A DNA stretch of 64,000 nt from Chryseobacterium candidae (GCF_004916905.1 NZ_SDLV01000003.1:347076-411075); one strand, 5' to 3'. Shown: positions 34,298 to 42,670, numbered from the stretch's first letter. Numbers and translations: made by a program. Notes: generated from the sequence alone by a model not told the origin.

Positions 34298-36691
34298 ATG
34301 AAAAACACAGATTATAAAGATGTTTTTGATGTTGGTGAGGAAGCATTGTCGATGGAGAATAAATTTTCTTTCCCCTCAATGCAAAAAGCTTTTACCATAG
34401 GTGAAAATATCCGAGGGATGAACAATGTGAGTCCGCTGGCAACGGTAAAGCTTTTCAATCAGTCCGTAGAAGATTTACAAATGAAATACTATCCTGATGG
34501 AAGCCCTCCATTGGAAGGGACATTTGCATATATTTCTGATAAAAACAGTGATCTTACTCCTGTAATTAAGACTACTGTAAAAGATTTTTATTACTATGGT
34601 GTAAAAGATGTGAAAAACTTTGCCTTTAAAGTCATCATATTTTCTTCTACAGAAGCAACAAAGCTTAAAGAATGTTTTGAAGTTTCGAATCCTAAAGGCA
34701 GGGAGATTTTAATTTTTGTAGAGGATAATTCTACAGATAGTGTCAGCGGTACCTATGGTGCAATAAAGATTTCAAATGATGTATTATCTTTCCTAAATTC
34801 TAAAAACAGACTTGCTTATGACGTATATGATAATAATGAGATTTACAAAGAAATCAAAGCCGTAGTCCCTGAATTATCTGATGATCAAATACAAAGCCTT
34901 TTAAGAAATGGTTTTATTGAAGACTATCGTGTTGATATTGCCAAAACATACTTTAAAGTAGCATCTTTCTTTTCCAGCGGAATTTCTTTAATCCATCCCA
35001 GTCTTGGAATTCTGACAAATGACGCTTTGAGAGCAACGACAAGTACAGTTCTTGAAAAAATTATTCAATTTATTGAAGCTGCAAGGCTTGAAGAAAATAA
35101 ATGGCAACCCAAACCTCCAAGACTTAAAAATGGAGAAATTGATAAAAACTATAAATATACCCCTATTATTTCCTCAGGGAAAAATGAAGAAGGCTCGATA
35201 AACTTTACAGTAATAAGCAGTCATTTAAAAACTATGCTTACAGAGCAAAATGATTTTGTAAAATTAGTATTGAATATCAGAAAGGACTTTAAGCATGACA
35301 GTCAACCAAAAGGATTGTTGGAAATTTTATATAAGTCTTATTTGGATGCCTATTATATTATGCATGATATTGCTTCCAACCTGGAAAGTCTTTCTGAAAT
35401 CGAAATTTTAAAATATGGAACAAAAGTATACAACGCTTTACTTTGTGGTATATGGAATAGTCTTATAGATGCTGTTGCCGGCTTATTTGCGATGGTAAAA
35501 ATGATTTATGATGGTATTACACTAGGTAAGGATTTTGCTCAAAATATTGAAAAATATCTTCCTTCACTTTTAGAACAGTTTGATGAAGTAATTCAAGCAG
35601 TTAAGAATATAAGCTTCTCAGAAATTGCTAAATATGCGTTTGAAAAACTCAAGAAAATAAATCTAACCTTTGATCCAATTTCATGTGCATATTTTATTGG
35701 TTATGCCTATGGCTTAATCATATCTTTAATTATTGAAATTATAATCGGAATAATTATTAGTGGAGGAACATTCAGTGTTGCCGTGATAATTGAAAAACTT
35801 GCAGAAACTATTTTTGGAATTTTTAGGATGATTGGCTCAGCAGCAACAAAAGTTATTAGAACTTTTTCTAAATTTGTTGTAAAGTCAATCAGAAGTTTAA
35901 TCGAATCCTTCTTAGGCTTAATAAATTACCTGAAAAATGGTGATGCTGCAATAAAAAGAATAATAGATGATGTTTTTTCGGCTTTTGGAGAGTACTTTAA
36001 AGAGCTAAAGAATTTATATATTGTTCCACAAACCCCCGCTGAAATTAAGCTATTAAGGAAGCTTATGAAAGCTTTTTATGAAGAGTACAAGATATTATTA
36101 CTGGAGTCTTCTAACTTAGAAAAAGTAGTTATTAAATGGAAAAAATTAAATGCAGTCAGCGACCTCTCTAAAAGCGATATGGAGGAGATGCTTGCCATAA
36201 GAAGAAATCATCTTGGTTCTAATGATGGAGCAAATGTTGCTATAATGAGACAAAAAATTCTTATTAATGGTAAAGAAGTAATCTTAGAATATAAATCATT
36301 GGCAGGAAAAGGAGGTCCGCCGGAAGGGTTTATCCCCAGAGTCGAAAAAAGTTATCTTGAATCAAACCTTAATATTCGTGGTAAAGAATTGGAAAGTCAT
36401 TTCAAGGATGATATTCAAACTAGATTTTATGATTCTGAGCATAATATATTTTTTCAGAATGATAAAGACCTACAGTTGCTTTTTAATCAACATGGTAAAA
36501 AAAACGTTCAAGTATTAGAAATACATCTTCAAACTTTATATGAACCTTGTCCGTCATGTCAAAAACAGATTTTAATAAGACAAGAAATGTATAAAATTAA
36601 AAATATAAAAGTAGAAGCGGTTAGATTTGACGATTTCGGTCATGTTCAAAATAACAATGATTTAAAAAAACTAGGTATAATTAAAAGTTAA
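34298..36691 (+). CDS. Polymorphic toxin with C-terminal nucleic-acid deaminase domain
   Basis: A 797-residue protein. The first 450 residues are helical and unrecognised. A strongly hydrophobic hairpin (about 462-500, IGYAYGLIISLIIEIIIGIIISGG) could cross the target membrane. The C-terminal 150 residues match the BURPS668_1122-type toxin deaminase pattern: DSE (712-714, in RFYDSEHNIFF) and PCPSC (C751, C754), the zinc site of deaminases, after the AGKGGPPEGF lead-in. It should deaminate cytosine or adenine in DNA or RNA of a rival cell. The SUKH immunity gene follows three bases later. It has no signal peptide, so delivery depends on another system. Confidence 0.78.
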   Translation: MKNTDYKDVFDVGEEALSMENKFSFPSMQKAFTIGENIRGMNNVSPLATVKLFNQSVEDLQMKYYPDGSPPLEGTFAYISDKNSDLTPVIKTTVKDFYYYGVKDVKNFAFKVIIFSSTEATKLKECFEVSNPKGREILIFVEDNSTDSVSGTYGAIKISNDVLSFLNSKNRLAYDVYDNNEIYKEIKAVVPELSDDQIQSLLRNGFIEDYRVDIAKTYFKVASFFSSGISLIHPSLGILTNDALRATTSTVLEKIIQFIEAARLEENKWQPKPPRLKNGEIDKNYKYTPIISSGKNEEGSINFTVISSHLKTMLTEQNDFVKLVLNIRKDFKHDSQPKGLLEILYKSYLDAYYIMHDIASNLESLSEIEILKYGTKVYNALLCGIWNSLIDAVAGLFAMVKMIYDGITLGKDFAQNIEKYLPSLLEQFDEVIQAVKNISFSEIAKYAFEKLKKINLTFDPISCAYFIGYAYGLIISLIIEIIIGIIISGGTFSVAVIIEKLAETIFGIFRMIGSAATKVIRTFSKFVVKSIRSLIESFLGLINYLKNGDAAIKRIIDDVFSAFGEYFKELKNLYIVPQTPAEIKLLRKLMKAFYEEYKILLLESSNLEKVVIKWKKLNAVSDLSKSDMEEMLAIRRNHLGSNDGANVAIMRQKILINGKEVILEYKSLAGKGGPPEGFIPRVEKSYLESNLNIRGKELESHFKDDIQTRFYDSEHNIFFQNDKDLQLLFNQHGKKNVQVLEIHLQTLYEPCPSCQKQILIRQEMYKIKNIKVEAVRFDDFGHVQNNNDLKKLGIIKS

Positions 36692-36694
36692 ACA

Positions 36695-37177
36695 ATGGAA
36701 ATTAAATATTTAAAAAAACTAAAAGAAAACCCAACAATTAACAGACGAACAATTAAGGGAATTTCTGAAGACGCAATAAAAAAAATAGAGAAAAGACTGA
36801 ATGTAAAGTTTCCTCTTGTTTATAAAGAATTTTTATATCTAGCGGGAGACTATACTGGTGGTTTGAGACTTGCTGAAGGCAATAGCAGTATAGATATGCT
36901 GGTGAAAGACGATGTTAGAAAAAAACTGGAGAAATCAATAGAACAGTTTCAAATCCCTATCAATAAACCTTTTTGGGTAATCTCAGAAAAAGATGGATTT
37001 CAGCAGTTTTTCTTCTTCTATCTTAATGAGGGAACAGAAAATCCCGCTGTATGGTTCACCACTTATGGAGAAGATGATGAAGATCCTAATATACTTATCA
37101 AACTAAATGATACTTTCAGTCAATTTGTTGATGAATTGGTAGATAAATCCATTTTGTTTGCCCAAAGAGGATATTAA
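36695..37177 (+). CDS. SUKH (SMI1/KNR4) family immunity protein
   Basis: A 160-residue cytoplasmic protein with the SUKH pattern: IKKIEKRLNVKFPLVYKEFLYLAGDYTGG near the N-terminus and FWVISEKDGFQQFFFFYLNEGTENPAVWFTTYGED in the middle. SUKH proteins neutralise many polymorphic-toxin nuclease and deaminase domains by direct binding. It begins three bases after the deaminase toxin stop codon, the classic toxin-immunity arrangement, and ends before a terminator. Confidence 0.85.
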   Translation: MEIKYLKKLKENPTINRRTIKGISEDAIKKIEKRLNVKFPLVYKEFLYLAGDYTGGLRLAEGNSSIDMLVKDDVRKKLEKSIEQFQIPINKPFWVISEKDGFQQFFFFYLNEGTENPAVWFTTYGEDDEDPNILIKLNDTFSQFVDELVDKSILFAQRGY

Positions 37178-37275
37178 TTTTAGATTATATGATATATCTT
37201 ATTTCAGCACATTCTTCCATTATATATTGAATTCAGTTAAAAAAATAAATTCTATTAATAAACTATAATTTTTAG

Positions 37276-37299
37276 CGGTAACTTACAGTTACCGTTTTT
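37276..37299 (+). terminator. Terminator after the toxin-immunity pair
   Basis: Eight-base perfect arms CGGTAACT/AGTTACCG with a TAC loop, then TTTTTATTTTT. Confidence 0.85.
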
Positions 37300-37408
37300 A
37301 TTTTTATAAACTTTCATTCCTGATAAGTCAAATAAAAATTCTTCTTTATAAAAGTACGGAGGGCGGGATTAAAAAGCTACATGAAAAACCGTAAAAACAT
37401 TATAAATT

Positions 37409-37963
37409 ATGGTAACAGATAAAGATTTAGAAATTTTATTTTATACTACTCCTGAAAAGTACAGATTAACTGCACTCGATCAGGAAATACATGATCCTAA
37501 TACATTGGAAAATATGAATAAGGAAGAACATTTGGAGGAATTGTTGTTACAATGTTCTTTAAATGATTTAGTGGCAACCATTATCAAAGTATTCAAAAAC
37601 AAATATGCAAATCCTTTACCTATCTGGACAGGAATTGTAGATTATGATATGAAAACAAAAAAAGAATCATCTAAAAGAAAAGATATCAAAAAAATACAAT
37701 TTGATTTTAAAGATGGTGTAAAAACTGTCTTCGGAGGAAATACTGAATATTTGGACAACTTATTGATGGAGTTCCAAACGCCTTCACCAGGGTTTAAAGA
37801 TATTGTAAAAAATCATTTACAAGGGAAATCATTTACAGAAAATGAACAAAATAATAAAACAACTTTTGTTATTTCCAATAGTCCTATTTCAAAAATAGAA
37901 GTTACAACCACAACGTTTCATTTATTTATTAATAAGAATTCTTTCATAGATTACGGGCAATAA
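37409..37963 (+). CDS. Protein of unknown function between immunity and WYL genes
   Basis: A 184-residue, lysine-rich, AT-rich gene product without signal peptide or membrane segment. A possible N-terminal helical region (HLEELLLQCSLNDLVATIIKVFKNKY) is followed by beta strands. I recognise no family. It sits behind the toxin-immunity terminator and just before promoter copy 7. An orphan immunity protein is possible because such genes often accumulate at polymorphic toxin loci, but no motif supports this. Confidence 0.5.
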   Translation: MVTDKDLEILFYTTPEKYRLTALDQEIHDPNTLENMNKEEHLEELLLQCSLNDLVATIIKVFKNKYANPLPIWTGIVDYDMKTKKESSKRKDIKKIQFDFKDGVKTVFGGNTEYLDNLLMEFQTPSPGFKDIVKNHLQGKSFTENEQNNKTTFVISNSPISKIEVTTTTFHLFINKNSFIDYGQ

Positions 37964-37984
37964 GTTTGTAATAAAAATTATAAC

Positions 37985-38019
37985 ACGACACGTTTTGTCG
38001 CTTTAACCGCATATATTTG
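37985..38019 (+). promoter_or_regulatory. Repeated promoter module, copy 7 (WYL regulator)
   Basis: ACGACA...TTTTGTCG starts at 37985 and TATATTTG is at 38012-38019. The arms are perfect. The leader of about 50 nt holds an eight-codon frame MKRSTAAP (38037-38063) with a small GCAGC/GCTGC hairpin. Confidence 0.75.
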
Positions 38020-38073
38020 TCTTATAAAACCTTACCATGAAACGCAGCACTGCTGCACCATAAAAAAAGAGAA

Positions 38074-38994
38074 ATGAAGAAAGATTTTTATCTGACAAGA
38101 TATGCCTTAATTATTAAAAGATTAGAAAGTTCTCCAGCTACTTACTCCCAGCTGGAGCACTATCTTTTGAATTCTTTTGAATTCCAGGATGCCGATATCA
38201 AAAGTTATTCTATCCGTACCCTGCAGAGAGATATCCGCGAGATTTCTGATCTCTTCAATCTTTCCATCCACAACAAGAAAAAAGGAGACAATCGATACTA
38301 CATCGAGAGCCGTCCCATTATGGAAGTGGATGAGTACAACCAAAAACTACTGGAATCTTTTCAGGTGAGTAACGCCATGAATACCCACCCCGATTTTTCA
38401 GATTTTATCTTCTTCGAAAGCCGTAAACCCACCGGTGTAGAACATTTCTATGACCTGTTCTTCGCGATCCGAAATAAAAGGGTTGTAAGCTTTGAGCACT
38501 ATAATTATAAAAACAAACTGATGACTTCCAGAAAAGTTCATCCTTTAGCCTTAAAAGAATCCAAAGACCGATGGTATCTTATTGCCATTGATACAAAAGA
38601 TAAAGTTTTAAAATCTTTCGGGCTGGATAGAATCAACTATCTGGATGTATCCAAAAATCAGTTCAGAGAAAAGTACAAATACAACTTCAGGGAGCATTTC
38701 AAAAATGCATTCGGGGTGATGAACCTGACAGAACAGAATCCACAGAACATTGTATTGAAATGCAGCCGCCACCAGGGAGAATATATCAGAAGTTTTCCTC
38801 TTCACCAGTCACAGAAAGAAACCAAAGAAACTCCGGAAGAGATCTATTTTGAATTCTTCCTCCACCCTACTTATGATTTTATGCAGGAGATTCTTTCCTA
38901 CGGAAAAGAAGTAACCGTTCTGGAACCGAAAGGTTTAGTTGATGATATCCGCAATCATTTGCAGGAATCTTTGAACCGTTATCTTGAAAGCTGA
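38074..38994 (+). CDS. WYL-domain transcriptional regulator
   Basis: A 306-residue regulator. A winged helix lies at about residues 1-75 (YSQLEHYLLNSFEF...YSIRTLQRDIREISDLFN), the WYL ligand-binding domain at about 120-205 with the diagnostic DRWYLIAID, and a C-terminal WCX-type extension at about 230-306 (EEIYFEFFLHPTYDFMQEILSYGKEVTVLEP). WYL proteins such as CapW and BrxR bind inverted repeats and control phage-defence operons in response to nucleic-acid ligands. It is itself preceded by promoter copy 7, so it is a good candidate for the regulator of all seven copies (inference). Confidence 0.88.
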   Translation: MKKDFYLTRYALIIKRLESSPATYSQLEHYLLNSFEFQDADIKSYSIRTLQRDIREISDLFNLSIHNKKKGDNRYYIESRPIMEVDEYNQKLLESFQVSNAMNTHPDFSDFIFFESRKPTGVEHFYDLFFAIRNKRVVSFEHYNYKNKLMTSRKVHPLALKESKDRWYLIAIDTKDKVLKSFGLDRINYLDVSKNQFREKYKYNFREHFKNAFGVMNLTEQNPQNIVLKCSRHQGEYIRSFPLHQSQKETKETPEEIYFEFFLHPTYDFMQEILSYGKEVTVLEPKGLVDDIRNHLQESLNRYLES

Positions 38995-39047
38995 TCATCA
39001 GGAATATATTCCATATTTTTTGTTATATTTACATAAATATACCTTTA

Positions 39048-39665
39048 TTGAAAACTTTATTCATTGGCATCAGCTGCTTTATCTCTTCCTTTTTTCTCGC
39101 CCAGCAGAAAGAAGAGTTCAGGCTTGTAAAAAGTTATTATAATCAGCACAGAAATATGCTGAATAAAGAGTTTAAAAAGAAATTTGATGCCGAATCCAAT
39201 ACGGTAAAAAAAGCTGCTATAAAAGGAGATTTTCTTTTTTTCATGAAAAAAATGGACAGCATTGAAAACAATGCCCTGATCGGAGCTTTATTAAAAGTCA
39301 GAAACCTGGAAGACCTTCAAACCATCAAAAACACCACATTCACCTCATCTGAAAAGTTTGCAGATGCCGAAAAGATCGCAGATTATCCCGGAGGTATCAA
39401 TTCTTTGAGACAGGAAGTTGCCAATCTGCTGTACGTAGACGGGGTATATTCTGAAGAAAAGATGGTAAAAACAGATGTCGCTTTTATTGTAGAAAAAGAT
39501 GGAACTGTCAGCAATGTTCATGCACAGGGAAATAATTTCACCTTCAACAGGCAGGCAGAAATAGCCCTGTATTCTCTGACCGAAAAATTTTCTCCGGCAA
39601 TGCTGAAAGGCGATCCTACTATTTACCGTTTTAAACTTCCTTTAACTTTAACGATAACGGATTAA
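39048..39665 (+). CDS. TonB C-terminal-like periplasmic protein
   Basis: A 205-residue exported protein. It probably starts at TTG 39048, because the next Met lies beyond the signal peptide (KTLFIGISCFISSFFLAQ). The C-terminal part (YPGGINSLRQEVANLLYVDG..., TDVAFIVEKDGTVSNVHAQGNNFTFNRQAEIALYSL) follows the TonB-C-terminal pattern common in Bacteroidetes, but the N-terminal membrane-proline region of a true TonB is missing. It may interact with outer-membrane receptors or the cell wall. Its stop overlaps the tadA start (TAATG). Confidence 0.7.
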   Translation: MKTLFIGISCFISSFFLAQQKEEFRLVKSYYNQHRNMLNKEFKKKFDAESNTVKKAAIKGDFLFFMKKMDSIENNALIGALLKVRNLEDLQTIKNTTFTSSEKFADAEKIADYPGGINSLRQEVANLLYVDGVYSEEKMVKTDVAFIVEKDGTVSNVHAQGNNFTFNRQAEIALYSLTEKFSPAMLKGDPTIYRFKLPLTLTITD

Positions 39666-40096
39666 TGTTTACCGACGAATATTACATGAAAATGGCTCTA
39701 CAGGAGGCAGAAACCGCTTTAGAAAAAGATGAGGTTCCTATCGGATGCGTGGTGGTTTCAAACAACAGAATTATTGCAAGAGCCCATAATCTCACCGAAA
39801 CACTGAATGATGTTACAGCCCACGCAGAAATGCAGGCCATCACCTCCGCAGCCAACTTCCTGGGAGGAAAATATTTAAAAGACTGTACGCTGTATGTTAC
39901 GATGGAACCTTGCGTCATGTGCTCAGGCGCACTTTCCTGGTCTCAAATCTCGAAAGTAGTGATTGGAGCACGGGATGAACAAAGAGGTTTTATCAATAAA
40001 CATCTTTCTCTCCACCCGAAAACAGAAGTTATTACGGGAATCATGGAAGCGGAATGCTCTTCTATTGTTAAAGAATTCTTTAAAAGTAAAAGATAA
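39665..40096 (+). CDS. tadA: tRNA adenosine(34) deaminase
   Basis: A 143-residue zinc deaminase that converts the wobble adenosine of tRNA-Arg(ACG) to inosine. The zinc motif TAHAEMQAI (H53, E55) and EPCVMCSGA (C83, C86) are complete and the length is normal. Translation appears coupled to the preceding gene through an overlapping TAATG. It ends at a bidirectional terminator. A guanine deaminase of similar fold is the main alternative, but the motif spacing fits TadA. Confidence 0.93.
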   Translation: MFTDEYYMKMALQEAETALEKDEVPIGCVVVSNNRIIARAHNLTETLNDVTAHAEMQAITSAANFLGGKYLKDCTLYVTMEPCVMCSGALSWSQISKVVIGARDEQRGFINKHLSLHPKTEVITGIMEAECSSIVKEFFKSKR

Positions 40097-40106
40097 TTAA
40101 AAACAA

Positions 40107-40137
40107 AAGCCAGAGGATATTAATATTTTCTGGCTTT
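40107..40137. terminator. Bidirectional terminator between tadA and the GNAT gene
   Basis: Nine-base arms AAAGCCAGA/TCTGGCTTT flank an AT-rich loop between two converging genes. Confidence 0.75.
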
Positions 40138-40165
40138 CAATTTTATAACCACAAATGCCTTATAT

Positions 40166-40693
40166 TCAGTCTTTTAAGATGCAATATCTCACCAGATCAA
40201 AATATTCTCCGTCCTTTTTCACTTCTTTTATGAGAACAGCCTCCTGCTCCATTCCTATCTTCTCCATAATTCTTCCGGACGCGGGATTGTGAAGGAAATG
40301 AGTGGCAAAAATTTTATTCAACTTTAATTCATTAAGACCAAAATCTATTATCGCTTTTGCGGCCTCAGTTACATATCCTTTATCCCAGTAAGGAATTCCT
40401 ATCCAGTAGCCAAGTTCAGCTTTATCATCATCTCTGTCATGCAGCCCAATAGCTCCCATGATTTGACCTTCTTTATTCCGGATAGCAAATGTGTATCCGG
40501 TATTGTTATCAAAAGCTTCTTTTGACATTTTCACCCAGGATATCGCATCATTTTCCACGTATGGATAAGGAATATTAGAGGTAAGATCAGAAAAAATTCT
40601 GTGCTGAAGATATTCAACTATAGAAGAAATATCTCTTTCTTCCAGCTGGGAAAGAGTCAGCCTTTCTGTTTGTATGACGGGAAATTTTTTCAT
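40166..40693 (-). CDS. GNAT family N-acetyltransferase (RimJ/RimL-like)
   Basis: A 175-residue acetyltransferase of the Acetyltransf_3 type. The opening TERLTLSQLEERDISSIVEYL, the acetyl-CoA-loop region IGLHDRDDDKAELGYWIGIPYWDKGYVTEAAKAIIDFGLNEL and HNPASGRIMEKIGMEQEA are family marks. It probably acetylates an amino group on a protein or small molecule. The substrate cannot be inferred. It is a single gene on the minus strand between tadA and coaX. Confidence 0.87.
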   Translation of the reverse strand: MKKFPVIQTERLTLSQLEERDISSIVEYLQHRIFSDLTSNIPYPYVENDAISWVKMSKEAFDNNTGYTFAIRNKEGQIMGAIGLHDRDDDKAELGYWIGIPYWDKGYVTEAAKAIIDFGLNELKLNKIFATHFLHNPASGRIMEKIGMEQEAVLIKEVKKDGEYFDLVRYCILKD

Positions 40694-40761
40694 TATGTTA
40701 ACAGTAAGATTGAGGAACTAAAGTATCGGCTGGATTCAACCTCAACTTTAACCATTTAAAT

Positions 40762-41526
40762 TTATAAATCTTTTCCGAGGAAATAAAGACCTTTCAGGGT
40801 GTGAAGTCTGTCCATCACATGAATCTTATCCGTCAGAGGCTTATAGACGTGAGAAACACCTCCTGTTGCCACTACAAAACAATCGTCATTCACTTCCTCA
40901 TTGATGCGGGTTACAAAACCTTCTACCATCCCAAGAAAGCCATATACCATTCCGCTTTGCATACAGGTTACCGTATCCAATCCCAGGACAGATTTTGGTT
41001 TTTTCAGTTCGATATCCGGAAGTTGTGCGGTCTGGTTGATCAGCGAATTCAGAGATGTAACAATTCCCGGAGCAATAATGACTCCTAAAGTTTCCCCTGT
41101 TTCAGCTACACAGCTTGCGGTAAGAGCCGTCCCAAAATCTATGACAATCTTTTTTCTGTTCGGGTACAAATTGTGTGCAGCCACCAGGTTTGCGTAAATA
41201 TCTGTTCCCATCTGCCTGGATTTCGCCTGAACTCCCGAAGGTGTTGACCTATCAACAATCACAGGATTTGTTCCATGAATTTTTTTGATGCCGGAGCTCA
41301 TTACTTTGGTAAGCTGAGGTACTACGGATCCGATAATTACCTTATCAATCTCTTTGGGATCAATTTTATAGGTCTGATACAGCATCAGCATCTGTACATA
41401 AAGCTCATCTGCTGTTCTGTAAGGTTTTGTATTGATAACCCACGAAATATCACAATTATCCCCATTGAAAAGACCAAATCTGATATTGCTGTTTCCTACG
41501 TTTATTACAATTGAATTCATTGACAT
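40762..41526 (-). CDS. coaX: Type III pantothenate kinase
   Basis: A 254-residue kinase that performs the first step of coenzyme A synthesis. The ASKHA phosphate-binding motifs are NVGNSNIRFGLF near the N-terminus and IDFGTALTASCVAETGETLGVIIAPG in the middle. It is a normal length for CoaX, which Bacteroidetes use instead of CoaA. The true start may be the second Met (41520), two codons downstream. A large palindromic repeat cluster lies upstream. Confidence 0.93.
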   Translation of the reverse strand: MSMNSIVINVGNSNIRFGLFNGDNCDISWVINTKPYRTADELYVQMLMLYQTYKIDPKEIDKVIIGSVVPQLTKVMSSGIKKIHGTNPVIVDRSTPSGVQAKSRQMGTDIYANLVAAHNLYPNRKKIVIDFGTALTASCVAETGETLGVIIAPGIVTSLNSLINQTAQLPDIELKKPKSVLGLDTVTCMQSGMVYGFLGMVEGFVTRINEEVNDDCFVVATGGVSHVYKPLTDKIHVMDRLHTLKGLYFLGKDL

Positions 41527-41995
41527 ATTTTTCAGAAGAAATTCATTACATAAATTGAAATCCCGCTTATTTTTGAGGCACTAAATTTAATGATTTTTAT
41601 AAAAAAAACCTGCCAATCTCCCATAAATTACAATGATCTCAATACTATCATTGACAGAATTCACATCACACAAAACAAACCGTTGGTATCCTGTACAAAT
41701 CCTCCGGAAGTTACAAACACAGATATTTTAGCCTTCCGGAGACCTCGAGAGGTTTAAAACAGGCTTGCGGGAGCCTTCCGGAGATCTCCGGAAGGCTCCC
41801 GCAAGCTGGGGGGAATCAACTGAGCCCTCCGGAAAGCTCCGGCCTATTCATTTGTAACAAAATGAGATATATTGTACCATGAAACATCCTCGTAAAATAT
41901 CATCTGCAGCATATCTAAAGGTTAAAATTATTTTTTCAGGAAAAGGGTATTGTTAATTGATTAAAAAAAATTATTCTTGCAATAAGATTTTAAAA
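41527..41995. other. Intergenic region with a cluster of palindromic repeats
   Basis: The gap between coaX and a secreted-protein gene carries the 44-bp palindrome and related CCGGA-rich repeats (41701-41845). I see no gene. A TTG at 41957 could extend the next frame, but the ATG at 41996 gives a normal signal peptide. Confidence 0.7.
41701..41845. repeat. CCGGA-rich repeat cluster with a perfect 44-bp palindrome
   Basis: 41763-41806 is a perfect palindrome (22-base half site reading GCTTGCGGGAGCC then TTCCGGAGA). Partial copies of the CTTCCGGAGA core flank it at 41732-41741 and, degenerately, at 41701-41710 and 41826-41842. The region is strongly GC-rich compared with its neighbours, which suggests a mobile palindromic element. 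Confidence 0.85.
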
Positions 41996-42628
41996 ATGCA
42001 AAAAATGATTAGAAATTCAAAAGCTATAATATGTTTTTTATTTATGCTTATTAGCTTTAGTTGGAATGCACAGTCTCATTATACATTTGATTATAAATTT
42101 CTCATAAAAAGCAATCTCAGCACAATAGATAAATCACAATTCCTGATAAATTCTGAAAATCCAAACTATGTTATGTATCAATATCATGACAAAGCAGTAA
42201 AGATATTTGATCATGAAAATAATGAAGTTATAGTACTTAATCACAATACAGAATTCAACAGGAATATTTATAAATTTATTTCTTCTCAAAAATTTAACCC
42301 TCAAAATAGATTTATAGCTGATGATATTATCATTGAAGAAAAAGGAGATCATCAATATTTAATAGAATGTTACCAAGCTATTGAAAATAGAAAAACGAAG
42401 ATTAAGCTAACTGTAAAATTAAAGCCCTGGGATAAAGATTTAATTCGATTTTATTTTTCAGATCTGGATGATGGCCTCAATAAAAGACTTGTTGAAAGTT
42501 TAAAAGAAAAACTGAATGGAAATTATAATTTTATTATTGAAAGCTATACCATAAATTATGGAAAAGGATACAGATTCAGCCATTCAATAGAAAACCTGGA
42601 AGAGATCAGGTTGAAAATAGTATTATAA
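41996..42628 (+). CDS. Secreted protein of unknown function
   Basis: A 210-residue protein with a signal peptide ending near SWNAQS. The mature part is AT-rich, Lys/Asn/Ile-rich and predicted beta/alpha, with FDYKFLIKSN near the start and KKTKIKLTVKLKPWDKDLIRFYFSDLDD-like strands in the middle. I recognise no motif. The gene is a monocistronic unit between a repeat cluster and a terminator. Confidence 0.55.
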   Translation: MQKMIRNSKAIICFLFMLISFSWNAQSHYTFDYKFLIKSNLSTIDKSQFLINSENPNYVMYQYHDKAVKIFDHENNEVIVLNHNTEFNRNIYKFISSQKFNPQNRFIADDIIIEEKGDHQYLIECYQAIENRKTKIKLTVKLKPWDKDLIRFYFSDLDDGLNKRLVESLKEKLNGNYNFIIESYTINYGKGYRFSHSIENLEEIRLKIVL

Positions 42629-42640
42629 AAATTAAAATAG

Positions 42641-42670
42641 TAAAACCCGCAGAGGGCTCTGTGGGTTTTA
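42641..42670. terminator. Hairpin between converging genes
   Basis: Fourteen-base arms with one G-U pair (42641-42654, 42657-42670), A/T-tailed on both sides. Confidence 0.7.

Noticed and set aside
25272..38994. Intact prophage or contractile injection system
   Set aside because: Fibre-like, endolysin-like and toxin genes are present, but no capsid, portal, terminase, integrase, sheath, tube or baseplate gene can be recognised.
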